From NCBI GenBank assembly GCA_028291845.1, contig JAQGNM010000255.1, positions 1 to 7,319 on the forward strand: DNA of 7,319 nt, given 5' to 3'. A model generated the notes under the pieces. That model did not search any database, had not been told where the DNA came from, and saw nothing but the letters and a program-made list of their open reading frames with translations. This DNA is from Massilia sp. (GTDB lineage: Bacteria > Pseudomonadota > Gammaproteobacteria > Burkholderiales > Burkholderiaceae_D). Below, piece after piece: positions 1-5,868 of the stretch. A program made the position numbers and the translations under genes. Each line of letters starts with the position of its first letter. The stretch's first letter is position 1.

Positions 1-675
1 CAAGGATACGATTCGGTCGCTTTGAAGGCAGACCATGAGCTAGGTGGAACGGACCAAAAATTTAATTTACTGGTGGGTAGGGAATTGCAGAAAGATTATG
101 GCCAAGAGCAACAGTGCATTCTCACCATTCCTTAGCTTGAAGGACTCGACGGCGTCGACAAGATGTCTAAGACTAAGAACAATTACATCGGCATCACCGA
201 GCCGGCCAACACCATGTTCGCCAAATTGATGAGCATCTCCGACGTGATGATGTGGCGCTACTTCGAATTGTTGTCGTTCCGCTCGATCGCCGACATCGCC
301 GCCCTGAAAGCGGCCACCGAAGGCGGCCGCAATCCGCGCGACGCCAAAGTGGCGCTGGCCCAGGAGATCGTCACCCGCTTTCACTCGGCGCAGGCGGCCG
401 ACGGCGCGCTGGCCGACTTCGTCAACCGCTCGAAAGGCGGCATCCCCGACGACGTCCCTGAGGTGACGCTGTCCGGCGCGCCGCTGGGCGTGCCGCAACT
501 GTGCAAGCAAGCCAATCTGTCCGCCTCGACCTCGGAAGCGATGCGCCTGATCGACCAGGGCGGCGTGCGCATCGACGGCGCGGTGGTGTCCGACAAGGCC
601 TTGAAACTCGACGCCGGCATCTACGTGTTGCAAGTTGGCAAACGCAAGTTCGCTCGCATTACGCTCACCGCGTGA
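1..675 (+). pseudogene. tyrS: Tyrosyl-tRNA synthetase, 3' part, with an in-frame TAG codon
   Basis: Tyrosine--tRNA ligase attaches tyrosine to tRNA(Tyr) in the cytoplasm and is normally essential. The frame is open from base 1, so the 5' end lies outside the window. It reads through the catalytic-core signature ELGGTDQKFNLLVGRELQ and then CILTIP, reaches TAG at 133-135, and continues LEGLDGVDKMSKTKNNYIG. The family has P-L-L-E-G-L here, so TAG most simply replaces a Leu TTG codon. The KMSKS loop reads KMSKT (160-174). Downstream are the helical anticodon-binding region and a C-terminal S4-type RNA-binding domain (about 478-666), intact to TGA at 673-675. The ATG at 163 would give 170 residues without the Rossmann catalytic core, so it is not a plausible independent synthetase. 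dtd starts 10 bases later. Family identity is very sure. Whether the gene is truly broken, or the TAG is a sequencing or assembly error, cannot be decided from the window. Confidence 0.8.
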
Positions 676-685
676 TGATTGCCAC

Positions 686-1138
686 ATGATTGCTTTATTA
701 CAAAGAGTCAGCCACGCCAGCGTGGTGGTCGATGGCGCCACCATCGGCGCCATCGACGCCGGCTTGCTGGTGCTGCTGTGCGCGGAAAGGGGCGACACCG
801 TCAAGCAGGCCGACGCCTTGTTGACCAAGTTGCTGGCTTACCGGGTGTTTTCCGATCACGCCGGCAAGATGAACCTGAGTGTGAAAGACAGCGGCGGCGG
901 CCTGCTGCTGGTGCCGCAGTTCACGCTGGCGGCCGATACCAACTCCGGTACCCGGCCCTCGTTCACCCCGGCCGCCGCGCCCGCCGATGCGGCACGCCTG
1001 TTCGATCACGCGGTCAGCGAGGCGAAAAAGCGCCATCCCATCGTTGCTACCGGACGTTTCGGAGCGGACATGAAAGTCAGTCTGACGAATGACGGCCCGG
1101 TCACATTCTGGCTGCAAATAGCGCCACCCGCAGCTTAG
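686..1138 (+). CDS. dtd: D-aminoacyl-tRNA deacylase (DTD)
   Basis: This enzyme hydrolyses D-aminoacyl-tRNAs such as D-Tyr-tRNA(Tyr), and Gly-tRNA(Ala), recycling tRNA and keeping D-residues out of proteins. It acts as a cytoplasmic homodimer. The 150-residue product has the usual family length. It begins MIALLQRVSHASVVVDG, the standard DTD amino terminus, which fixes the start at 686 over a TTG 17 codons upstream inside tyrS. The active-site motif is PQFTLAAD (residues 77-84), with Thr80 in the catalytic strand; PSFT follows at 91-94. The NDGPVT motif at 135-140 supplies the cross-subunit Gly-cisPro pair that rejects L-amino acids. No clear Shine-Dalgarno sequence precedes the ATG, and the 10-base gap to tyrS suggests co-transcription and coupled translation. 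The last base of its TAG stop is the first base of the palindromic repeat that follows. Confidence 0.96.
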   Translation: MIALLQRVSHASVVVDGATIGAIDAGLLVLLCAERGDTVKQADALLTKLLAYRVFSDHAGKMNLSVKDSGGGLLLVPQFTLAADTNSGTRPSFTPAAAPADAARLFDHAVSEAKKRHPIVATGRFGADMKVSLTNDGPVTFWLQIAPPAA

Positions 1139-1311
1139 GGAAGCACTGATTAATTCATGACGGCGGACTCGGCACACGAAAAAAGCGCCCAGCTGCGTTG
1201 CAAATCCTCGCCATGCCCCGGCATGGCTGCGGTGTTGCGCCTTGCCGGGCTGTTCTTTCGTGAACCTGTTGCGTGACCGATTCCATCCGCCAGAATAAAT
1301 CAGTGCTCCCC
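1138..1311. repeat. MITE-like palindromic element with terminal inverted repeats
   Basis: This non-coding stretch is an imperfect palindrome. Its ends are 19-base inverted repeats matching at 17 of 19 positions: 1138-1156 (GGGAAGCACTGATTAATTC) against the reverse complement of 1293-1311. Inside, CACGAAAAAAGCGCCC at 1175-1190 pairs with 1247-1262 at 13 of 16 positions. A central 8-base dyad, GCCATGCC (1210-1217) and GGCATGGC (1220-1227), is centred at 1218.5. The inner arms are exactly symmetrical about that centre, and the right outer arm is 12 bases longer. No transposase frame lies inside and no convincing target-site duplication is visible. Small size, terminal inverted repeats and lack of coding capacity are typical of a non-autonomous miniature transposable element. 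It could instead be a dispersed intergenic hairpin repeat. The folded RNA might also reduce readthrough from dtd into the next gene. The mobile nature is inference. Confidence 0.65.
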
Positions 1312-1366
1312 TGGGCCGGGAACCAACGTAAGAATCCTCTGTCTAACCTACTAAGCGGAGGCCGAC

Positions 1367-2026
1367 ATGCGATTGTGGAGCGATACATTCACGGAGGGCG
1401 GGGTGTTGCCCGCCGAGTGCGCCTTTGCCTGCATCGATCCGGTGCAGCGGGTGCGTTTCTCGAGCAACCGCAATCCGCACCTGGCCTGGGAAGACGTGCC
1501 GGCGGCAGCCCACTCGCTGGCGCTGTTTTGCCGCGACGTCGACGCCCCGTCCAAACCCGAACACGTCAATGAAGCGGGGCAGGTGGTGCCGGCCAGGCTG
1601 GCGCGGGTCGATTTCCATCACTGGACCCTGGTCGACATCCCGGTCGAGCTGCATTCGGTCGGCGAGGGCCAGTTCTCCGAGCTGGTAACCCCGCACGGCA
1701 AGCCCGGCCCGCTGGCGCCGTTCACGGTCAAGAATGGCATCGAACACACCTTGCGCCAGGGTTTGAACGATTACACCAGCTGGTTTGCGGGCGACCCCGA
1801 CCTCGCCGGCGAATATTTTGGTTACGACGGTCCCTATCCGCCGTGGAACGACGAGCGTGCCCACGCCTATGTGTTCACCCTGTACGCGCTGGATACCTCG
1901 CGTTTCCCCCTGGAAGGCACCTTTACCGGACTGCAGGCACGCCAGGCGCTGCGCGGCCATATCCTCGACGAAGCGCAAGTGTACTGCGTGTATTCGCTCA
2001 ATCCCAAGGTCGCCGCCACGCTTTAG
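1367..2026 (+). CDS. YbhB/YbcL family Raf kinase inhibitor-like protein (PEBP fold)
   Basis: The product belongs to the phosphatidylethanolamine-binding protein superfamily, whose bacterial members (YbhB, YbcL) have a conserved anion or ligand pocket and mostly unknown cellular roles. The 219 residues contain the ligand-site signature RDVDAPS (56-62), the HW pair in FHHWTLVDIP (83-92), and GYDGPYPPWNDERAHAY (152-168) followed by VFTLYALD, which corresponds to the family GP-PP-H-Y-F-LYALD motif. The carboxyl end ILDEAQVYCVYSLNP is also typical. No signal peptide or membrane segment is visible, so a cytoplasmic location is likely. It is longer than E. coli YbhB (about 158 residues), mainly through extra sequence at about 63-82 and 95-150. 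The ATG has a good GGAGG at 1357-1361 with a 5-base spacer. The gene lies between dtd and a phosphatase gene, an unusual place in my recollection of this neighbourhood. The family is sure; the biological function is unknown. Confidence 0.92.
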   Translation: MRLWSDTFTEGGVLPAECAFACIDPVQRVRFSSNRNPHLAWEDVPAAAHSLALFCRDVDAPSKPEHVNEAGQVVPARLARVDFHHWTLVDIPVELHSVGEGQFSELVTPHGKPGPLAPFTVKNGIEHTLRQGLNDYTSWFAGDPDLAGEYFGYDGPYPPWNDERAHAYVFTLYALDTSRFPLEGTFTGLQARQALRGHILDEAQVYCVYSLNPKVAATL

Positions 2027-2029
2027 TTC

Positions 2030-2049
2030 GCCGCCTGTATCATGGCGGC
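2030..2049 (+). other. Hairpin abutting the phosphatase start codon
   Basis: GCCGCC (2030-2035) and GGCGGC (2044-2049) are perfect 6-base inverted repeats around an 8-base loop. The right arm ends directly against the ATG at 2050. The only purine-rich, weakly ribosome-binding-like bases (GGCGG) are inside the right arm, so the fold could hide the initiation region. It is not followed by a T tract and is unlikely to be a terminator. A regulatory role is inference. Confidence 0.35.
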
Positions 2050-2715
2050 ATGCCGCTCACCTCGACCACCACCACCACCAACATCATCCTGATCCGCCAC
2101 GGCGAAACCGCCTGGAACGCCGAACGCCGCCTGCAGGGCCATATCGACATCGGCTTGAACGCGCGCGGGCAGGCGCAGGCGCTGGCGCTGGGGCGCGCGC
2201 TGGCCGACACGCGCCTCGATGCCATCATTGCCAGCGACCTGGGCCGTGCATGGCAAACCGCGGCGGCGATTGCCGAGGGCCGCGCGGTGACGGTATCGCA
2301 GGATCCCGCCTTGCGCGAGCGCTGCTACGGCGGCTTCGAAGGCTTGCTGTACGCCGATATCGCCGCCGCCTATCCGGCCGAGTTCGCCGCCTGGCAGTCG
2401 CGCGATATCGATGCGCTGATGCCGGCCGGCGAGCGCCAGGCTGAAAGTTTCCGCAGCTTTTATCAGCGCTCGATCAGCGCCATCCTCGGCTGGGCGGCGC
2501 GCTGTCCCGGCGCCACCATCGCCATCGTCGCCCACGGCGGGGTCCTCGAATGCGCCTATCGCGCCGCCCTCAAGCTGGCGCTCGACACCCCGCGCGATTT
2601 TCCCGTGCTCAATGCCAGCATCAACCATTTCAGCGTCACCGAGGGCGAATTGGCCTTGCATCGCTGGGGAGAGGTTGGCCACCTCGTGCCTGCCACCCTG
2701 GACGAGCTGACCTGA
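2050..2715 (+). CDS. Histidine phosphatase family protein (phosphoglycerate mutase-like)
   Basis: This is a cytoplasmic member of the histidine phosphatase superfamily, often annotated as a phosphoglycerate mutase-like or alpha-ribazole phosphatase-like protein. These enzymes transfer phosphate through a phosphohistidine. The 221 residues carry the signature LIRHGETAWN (14-23) with nucleophile His17 in the Arg16-His17-Gly18 triad. Arg66 lies in SDLGRAWQT, the likely acid Glu90 in LRERCYGGFEG, and the second catalytic His162 in IVAHGG. The frame extends far upstream into the PEBP gene, but family proteins start a few residues before the RHG motif. ATG 2050 is therefore preferred, 23 bases after the PEBP stop. 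The amino end has five consecutive ACC threonine codons (2065-2079), which is unusual. No clear Shine-Dalgarno is present, and a hairpin touches the start codon. The substrate cannot be told from sequence; true glycolytic mutase activity is less likely than a phosphatase role. Confidence 0.9.
   Translation: MPLTSTTTTTNIILIRHGETAWNAERRLQGHIDIGLNARGQAQALALGRALADTRLDAIIASDLGRAWQTAAAIAEGRAVTVSQDPALRERCYGGFEGLLYADIAAAYPAEFAAWQSRDIDALMPAGERQAESFRSFYQRSISAILGWAARCPGATIAIVAHGGVLECAYRAALKLALDTPRDFPVLNASINHFSVTEGELALHRWGEVGHLVPATLDELT
2065..2079 (+). repeat. (ACC)5 trinucleotide repeat in the phosphatase N terminus
   Basis: Five ACC codons in a row encode Thr6-Thr10 of the phosphatase, just before the first beta strand. 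Such a tract can change length by slippage. Because the unit is a codon, changes would alter the number of threonines and keep the frame. Confidence 0.7.
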
Positions 2716-2730
2716 CCGAGCTGACATGAC
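2703..2730 (+). repeat. 14-bp tandem duplication over the phosphatase stop codon
   Basis: CGAGCTGACCTGAC (2703-2716) is followed at once by CGAGCTGACATGAC (2717-2730), matching at 13 of 14 positions. The phosphatase TGA (2713-2715) lies in the first copy and the second copy is untranslated. It looks like a simple local duplication with no evident function. Confidence 0.7.
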
Positions 2731-2752
2731 CCGCTGCGGTAACAAATTTTGC

Positions 2753-2782
2753 TTATTAAATGAGCAGCATCTGGGGTAAAAT
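2753..2782 (+). promoter_or_regulatory. Probable promoter for dusB-fis
   Basis: An AT-rich patch in an otherwise GC-rich gap precedes dusB. TAAAAT (2777-2782) matches the sigma70 -10 consensus at 5 of 6 positions. The only -35 candidate at suitable distance is the weak TTATTA (2753-2758, 18-base spacer). Transcription would begin near 2789, giving a leader of about 25 bases before the GTG at 2815. The break from the upstream gene (99 bases) also fits a new transcription unit. Assigned by eye. Confidence 0.45.
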
Positions 2783-2814
2783 CGCAGGTTCCCCAGATCA
2801 CTTTTCTCACTCCC

Positions 2815-3840
2815 GTGCAAATTGGCCCGTACTTGCTGCCTAATAATGTGTTCGTCGCGCCAATGGCCGGCGTCACCGACCGGCCGTTTCGCCAGCTGTG
2901 CAAACAGCTTGGCGCCGGTTACGCCGTGTCGGAAATGGCCGCCTCCAATCCGCGCCTGTGGGCCAGCGAAAAAAGCGCGCGGCGCACCGATCACGCCGGC
3001 GAAATGGAGCCGAAAGCGGTGCAGTTCGCCGGCGCCGACCCGCAGGACCTGGCCGATTGCGCAAAATTCAACGTCGGACGGGGCGCCCAGATCATCGACA
3101 TCAACATGGGTTGCCCGGTCAAGAAGGTATGCAACAACTGGTGCGGTTCAGCCCTGTTGCAGCACGAAGACCTGGTCGCGCGCATCCTCGACAGCGTGGT
3201 GGCCGCGGTCGACGTGCCGGTCACACTCAAATTTCGCACCGGCTGGAACCGCGAAAACAAGAACGCGTTACGGATTGCCCGCATCGCCGAGCAGGCCGGT
3301 ATTCAAATGCTGACCTTGCACGGGCGCACCCGCGCCGACGGCTACTCCGGTCAGGCCGAGTACGACACCATTGCCGCCGTCAAGGCGGCGGTGTCGATTC
3401 CGGTGGTGGCCAACGGCGACATCACCACCCCTGACAAGGCAAAATCGGTGTTGAACGCCACCGGCGCCGATGCCATCATGATCGGCCGCGCGGCGCAGGG
3501 GCGGCCGTGGATTTGCCGCGAGGTCGACCATTATTTGCGCACCGGGGAATATCTGCCGGCGCCGCTGGTCGAGGAAGTGCGCGCCCTGATGCACGAGCAC
3601 CTGGAAGCCCACTACGCCTTCTATGGCGAGTTTCTGGGGGTGCGCACGGCGAGAAAGCACATCGGCTGGTATGTGCGCGAACTGGACGGTGGCGAGGACT
3701 TTCGCCAGCGCATGAACTTACTGGAATCGACAGCGGAACAGTTGCATGCCGTGGACGGGTTTTTCAAAATGCTGGCAGGGCAGGGCGAGCGGTTACAATA
3801 TCGGCCCGCCATTGATTCGAACGAAGCCCTGGCCGCGTAG
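2815..3840 (+). CDS. dusB: tRNA-dihydrouridine synthase B
   Basis: This FMN- and NADPH-dependent enzyme reduces specific uridines in tRNA (position 17 for E. coli DusB) to dihydrouridine. The 341-residue TIM-barrel protein starts MQIGPYLLPNNVFVAPMAGVTDRPF, which aligns with the DusB amino terminus and fixes the GTG start; no upstream in-frame ATG competes. NMGCPVKKV (98-105) holds catalytic Cys100. FMN and substrate contacts are expected at Lys139 (TLKFRTGW), His169 (LHGRTR), Asn200-Gly-Asp and Gly224-Arg225. The helical tRNA-binding domain fills the rest. An extra cysteine pair, Cys106 and Cys110 (CNNWC), lies just after the catalytic loop. No Shine-Dalgarno sequence precedes the GTG, so initiation may be weak. 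It sits upstream of fis as in many Beta- and Gammaproteobacteria, with a 91-base gap, and the two are likely co-transcribed. Confidence 0.96.
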   Translation: MQIGPYLLPNNVFVAPMAGVTDRPFRQLCKQLGAGYAVSEMAASNPRLWASEKSARRTDHAGEMEPKAVQFAGADPQDLADCAKFNVGRGAQIIDINMGCPVKKVCNNWCGSALLQHEDLVARILDSVVAAVDVPVTLKFRTGWNRENKNALRIARIAEQAGIQMLTLHGRTRADGYSGQAEYDTIAAVKAAVSIPVVANGDITTPDKAKSVLNATGADAIMIGRAAQGRPWICREVDHYLRTGEYLPAPLVEEVRALMHEHLEAHYAFYGEFLGVRTARKHIGWYVRELDGGEDFRQRMNLLESTAEQLHAVDGFFKMLAGQGERLQYRPAIDSNEALAA

Positions 3841-3931
3841 GAATTGCATCACTACAACGAGAGTACCCGGCATCGCGACACCATCGCCGAGTGCCGCTGA
3901 CAACAAAAACATCAGCCGGACGATTTACTAC

Positions 3932-4165
3932 ATGAGCAAAGAAAGTATCCAGGAAGTTGTCCAGAAGAGTCTTGAAGAATATTTCAACGATCTGGGCGAG
4001 CAGCAGCCGTCGAATATCTACGACATGGTTGTATTGACCGTCGAAAAGCCCATCCTCGAGGTGGTCATGCTGCGCGCCGACGGCAACCAGTCGCATGCGG
4101 CCCAGATGCTGGGCATCAATCGCAATACCCTGCGCAAGAAGCTGCAGGAACACGGGCTGTTATAA
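3932..4165 (+). CDS. fis: Fis family DNA-binding protein (short form)
   Basis: Fis is a small dimeric nucleoid protein that bends DNA and adjusts transcription, notably of stable RNA genes, during rapid growth. The 77 residues start MSKESIQEVVQKSLEEYF. The core helices include IYDMVVLTVEKPILEVVM (29-46), and the helix-turn-helix is at about 53-72 (NQSHAAQMLGINRNTLRKKL), ending in EHGLL. E. coli Fis has 98 residues; this protein lacks the equivalent of its amino-terminal beta-hairpin arms, which contact the Hin and Gin recombinases. Short Fis proteins of this size are, to my knowledge, usual in Betaproteobacteria. The frame is open upstream to an ATG at 3746 inside dusB, but that extension (REQ-poor, low-homology sequence) does not resemble Fis, so ATG 3932 is chosen. 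The nearest SD-like bases (GGA, 3918-3920) are weak and too far. It follows dusB and ends at a strong terminator, so dusB-fis is likely one transcription unit. Confidence 0.94.
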   Translation: MSKESIQEVVQKSLEEYFNDLGEQQPSNIYDMVVLTVEKPILEVVMLRADGNQSHAAQMLGINRNTLRKKLQEHGLL

Positions 4166-4169
4166 GTCC

Positions 4170-4205
4170 GGCGGCGCGGCTGGCTCAGCCCCGCCGCCTT
4201 TTTTT
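4170..4205 (+). terminator. Intrinsic terminator after fis
   Basis: GGCGGCG (4170-4176) pairs perfectly with CGCCGCC (4192-4198). One C-C mismatch follows, then four more pairs (GGCT with AGCC) around a 5-base loop. Seven T residues (4199-4205) follow directly. This is a textbook Rho-independent terminator 4 bases after the fis stop, separating dusB-fis from purH. Confidence 0.92.
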
Positions 4206-4260
4206 ATTGTCTTGCCAAGTTTTCGCTGTACAGAACTCATTCTCATACCAGGCCCTCCCC

Positions 4261-5829
4261 ATGATCAAACAAGCGCTTATTTCCGTTTCCGACAAAACCG
4301 GCATCCTCGACTTCGCCCGCGCACTGGCAAGCAAGGGCGTGGCGATCCTGTCCACCGGCGGCACTGCCAAGCTGCTGGCCGACAATGGCGTTGCCGTGAC
4401 CGAAGTGGCCGACTACACCGGCTTTCCTGAAATGCTGGACGGCCGGGTCAAGACCCTGCACCCGAAGGTGCACGGCGGCATCCTGGCGCGCCGCGACTTT
4501 CCCGACCATGTCGCCAAGCTGGCCGAGCACGCCATTCCCACCATCGACATGGTGGTGGTGAACCTGTATCCCTTCCAGCAAACCGTGGCAAAGGACAATT
4601 GCTCGCTGGAAGACGCGATTGAAAACATCGACATCGGCGGCCCGACCATGCTGCGCTCGGCGGCCAAGAACCACCGCGACGTGGTGGTGGTGTGCGATCC
4701 GGCCGACTACGCCATGGTGTTGGCGGGCATGGACGGCGAAATTTCCTACGACACCCGGTTTGACCTGGCCAAAAAAGTGTTCGCCCACACGGCGCAATAC
4801 GACGGCGCCATCACCAACTATCTGACCAGCCTGGGTGCGGACCGGGCGCACGCCACCCGCGCCGCCTTCCCGCAGACCCTGAACATGACGGTGGAAAAGG
4901 TCCAGGACATGCGCTACGGCGAAAACCCGCACCAGGCGGCAGCGTTTTACCGCGACCTGCAACCGGCCGCCGGCGCGCTGGCCAACTATGTCCAGCTGCA
5001 GGGCAAGGAGCTGTCGTACAACAACATCGCCGACGCCGACGCCGCCTGGGAGTGCGTCAAGACCCTCGGCGGTTTCGAGCAAAGCGCCGGCTGCGTCATC
5101 GTCAAGCACGCCAATCCATGCGGCGTGGCGATCGGCATCGACGCTTTCGACGCCTACGGCCGCGCCCTGCAAACCGACCCTACCTCGGCATTCGGCGGCA
5201 TCATCGCCTTTAATGTCGAGGTCGACGGCAAGACCGCCCGGGAGATTGCGAAACTATTTGTCGAAGTGTTGATCGCCCCGAGTTTTACGGCCGAAGCGCT
5301 GCAGGTCATGGCAGCGAAACAAAACGTGCGCCTGTTGAAAATTGCCCTGGGCAACGGACAGAATCCCTACGACGTCAAGCGCGTCGGCGGCGGCTTGCTG
5401 GTGCAAACCCCGGACGCGAAAAATGTGGGTTTGGGCGAATTGCGCGTGGTCAGCAAAAAGCAGCCGACCCAGCAGCAGCTGCAAGACCTGATGTTCGCCT
5501 GGCGCGTCGCCAAGTTCGTCAAATCGAACGCCATCGTGTTCTGCGCCGGCGGCATGACCCTGGGGGTCGGCGCCGGCCAGATGAGCCGCATCGACTCGGC
5601 CCGCATCGCCTCGATCAAGGCGCAGAACGCCGGCCTGTCTCTGGTCGGCTCGGCAGTGGCGTCGGACGCCTTTTTCCCGTTCCGCGACGGCCTCGACGTG
5701 GTGGTCGACGCCGGCGCCACCTGCGTGATCCATCCGGGCGGCTCGATGCGCGACCAGGAAGTGATCGATGCGGCCGATGAACGAGGCGTGGTGATGCTTT
5801 ACACCGGTACCCGCCACTTCCGCCATTAA
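4261..5829 (+). CDS. purH: Bifunctional AICAR transformylase / IMP cyclohydrolase
   Basis: PurH carries out the last two steps of de novo IMP synthesis: formyl transfer from 10-formyltetrahydrofolate to AICAR, then ring closure of FAICAR to IMP. The 522-residue length is normal. The amino-terminal cyclohydrolase domain (about 1-200) begins with MIKQALISVSDKTGI and contains LSTGGTAKLL (30-39), GRVKTLHPKVHGG (61-73) and ENIDIGGPTMLRSAAKN (121-137). The transformylase domain has MRYGENPHQ (217-225), the catalytic Lys282-His283 pair in VKHANPCGVA, and PTSAFGGIIAFN. It ends with the usual YTGTRHFRH. The frame is open 18 codons further upstream, but that part is not family sequence and begins next to the terminator T tract, so ATG 4261 is used. 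No Shine-Dalgarno is clear. Transcription should start in the 55 bases after the terminator, but no convincing promoter is seen. ruvC follows after 39 bases. Confidence 0.97.
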   Translation: MIKQALISVSDKTGILDFARALASKGVAILSTGGTAKLLADNGVAVTEVADYTGFPEMLDGRVKTLHPKVHGGILARRDFPDHVAKLAEHAIPTIDMVVVNLYPFQQTVAKDNCSLEDAIENIDIGGPTMLRSAAKNHRDVVVVCDPADYAMVLAGMDGEISYDTRFDLAKKVFAHTAQYDGAITNYLTSLGADRAHATRAAFPQTLNMTVEKVQDMRYGENPHQAAAFYRDLQPAAGALANYVQLQGKELSYNNIADADAAWECVKTLGGFEQSAGCVIVKHANPCGVAIGIDAFDAYGRALQTDPTSAFGGIIAFNVEVDGKTAREIAKLFVEVLIAPSFTAEALQVMAAKQNVRLLKIALGNGQNPYDVKRVGGGLLVQTPDAKNVGLGELRVVSKKQPTQQQLQDLMFAWRVAKFVKSNAIVFCAGGMTLGVGAGQMSRIDSARIASIKAQNAGLSLVGSAVASDAFFPFRDGLDVVVDAGATCVIHPGGSMRDQEVIDAADERGVVMLYTGTRHFRH

Positions 5830-5833
5830 AATG

Positions 5834-5860
5834 TTGGCCCAGGCGGGCCGGCGGTATACC
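5834..5860 (+). promoter_or_regulatory. Possible promoter just before ruvC
   Basis: TATACC (5855-5860) resembles a sigma70 -10 box (4 of 6) and lies 8 bases before the ruvC ATG at 5869. A poor -35 candidate, TTGGCC (5834-5839), has a short 15-base spacer. If used, transcription would start at or next to the start codon and give a leaderless ruvC message. Weak evidence, judged by eye. Confidence 0.25.
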
Positions 5861-5868
5861 ATGCGCTC

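Noticed and set aside
163..675. A separate 170-residue gene starting at ATG 163
   Set aside because: The sequence is the uninterrupted continuation of the TyrRS frame. The ATG is the Met of the KMSKS-like motif, and no ribosome-binding site precedes it.
1138..1311. The post-dtd palindrome as an intrinsic terminator
   Set aside because: It can fold strongly, but no T tract follows the hairpin arms, so the standard Rho-independent pattern is missing.
1273..1572. A 99-codon plus-strand open frame across the repeat end and the PEBP start
   Set aside because: It overlaps the PEBP gene in another frame and lacks family sequence.
1843..2049. A 69-codon upstream extension of the phosphatase
   Set aside because: It overlaps the PEBP gene in another frame and is Arg-rich shadow sequence; family proteins start just before the RHG motif.
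2023..2994. A 323-codon minus-strand open frame opposite the phosphatase and the dusB start
   Set aside because: It crosses two real genes and their promoter gap, and its product has no family features.
3746..3931. A 62-codon amino-terminal extension of Fis
   Set aside because: It overlaps dusB and does not resemble Fis; the 77-residue form from 3932 matches the family.
4212..4240. A promoter before purH, TTGCCA (4212-4217) as -35
   Set aside because: The -35 is good, but no acceptable -10 lies 16-18 bases downstream (ACTCAT at 4235 is poor), so it is not listed as a feature although a promoter must lie nearby.
4243..5172. A 309-codon open frame on the minus strand opposite purH
   Set aside because: It is a codon-bias shadow of purH with low-complexity His/Val/Gly-rich translation and no recognisable domain.
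5836..5849. Small hairpin GGCCC/GGGCC between purH and ruvC as a terminator
   Set aside because: The stem is only 5 bp and no T run follows.
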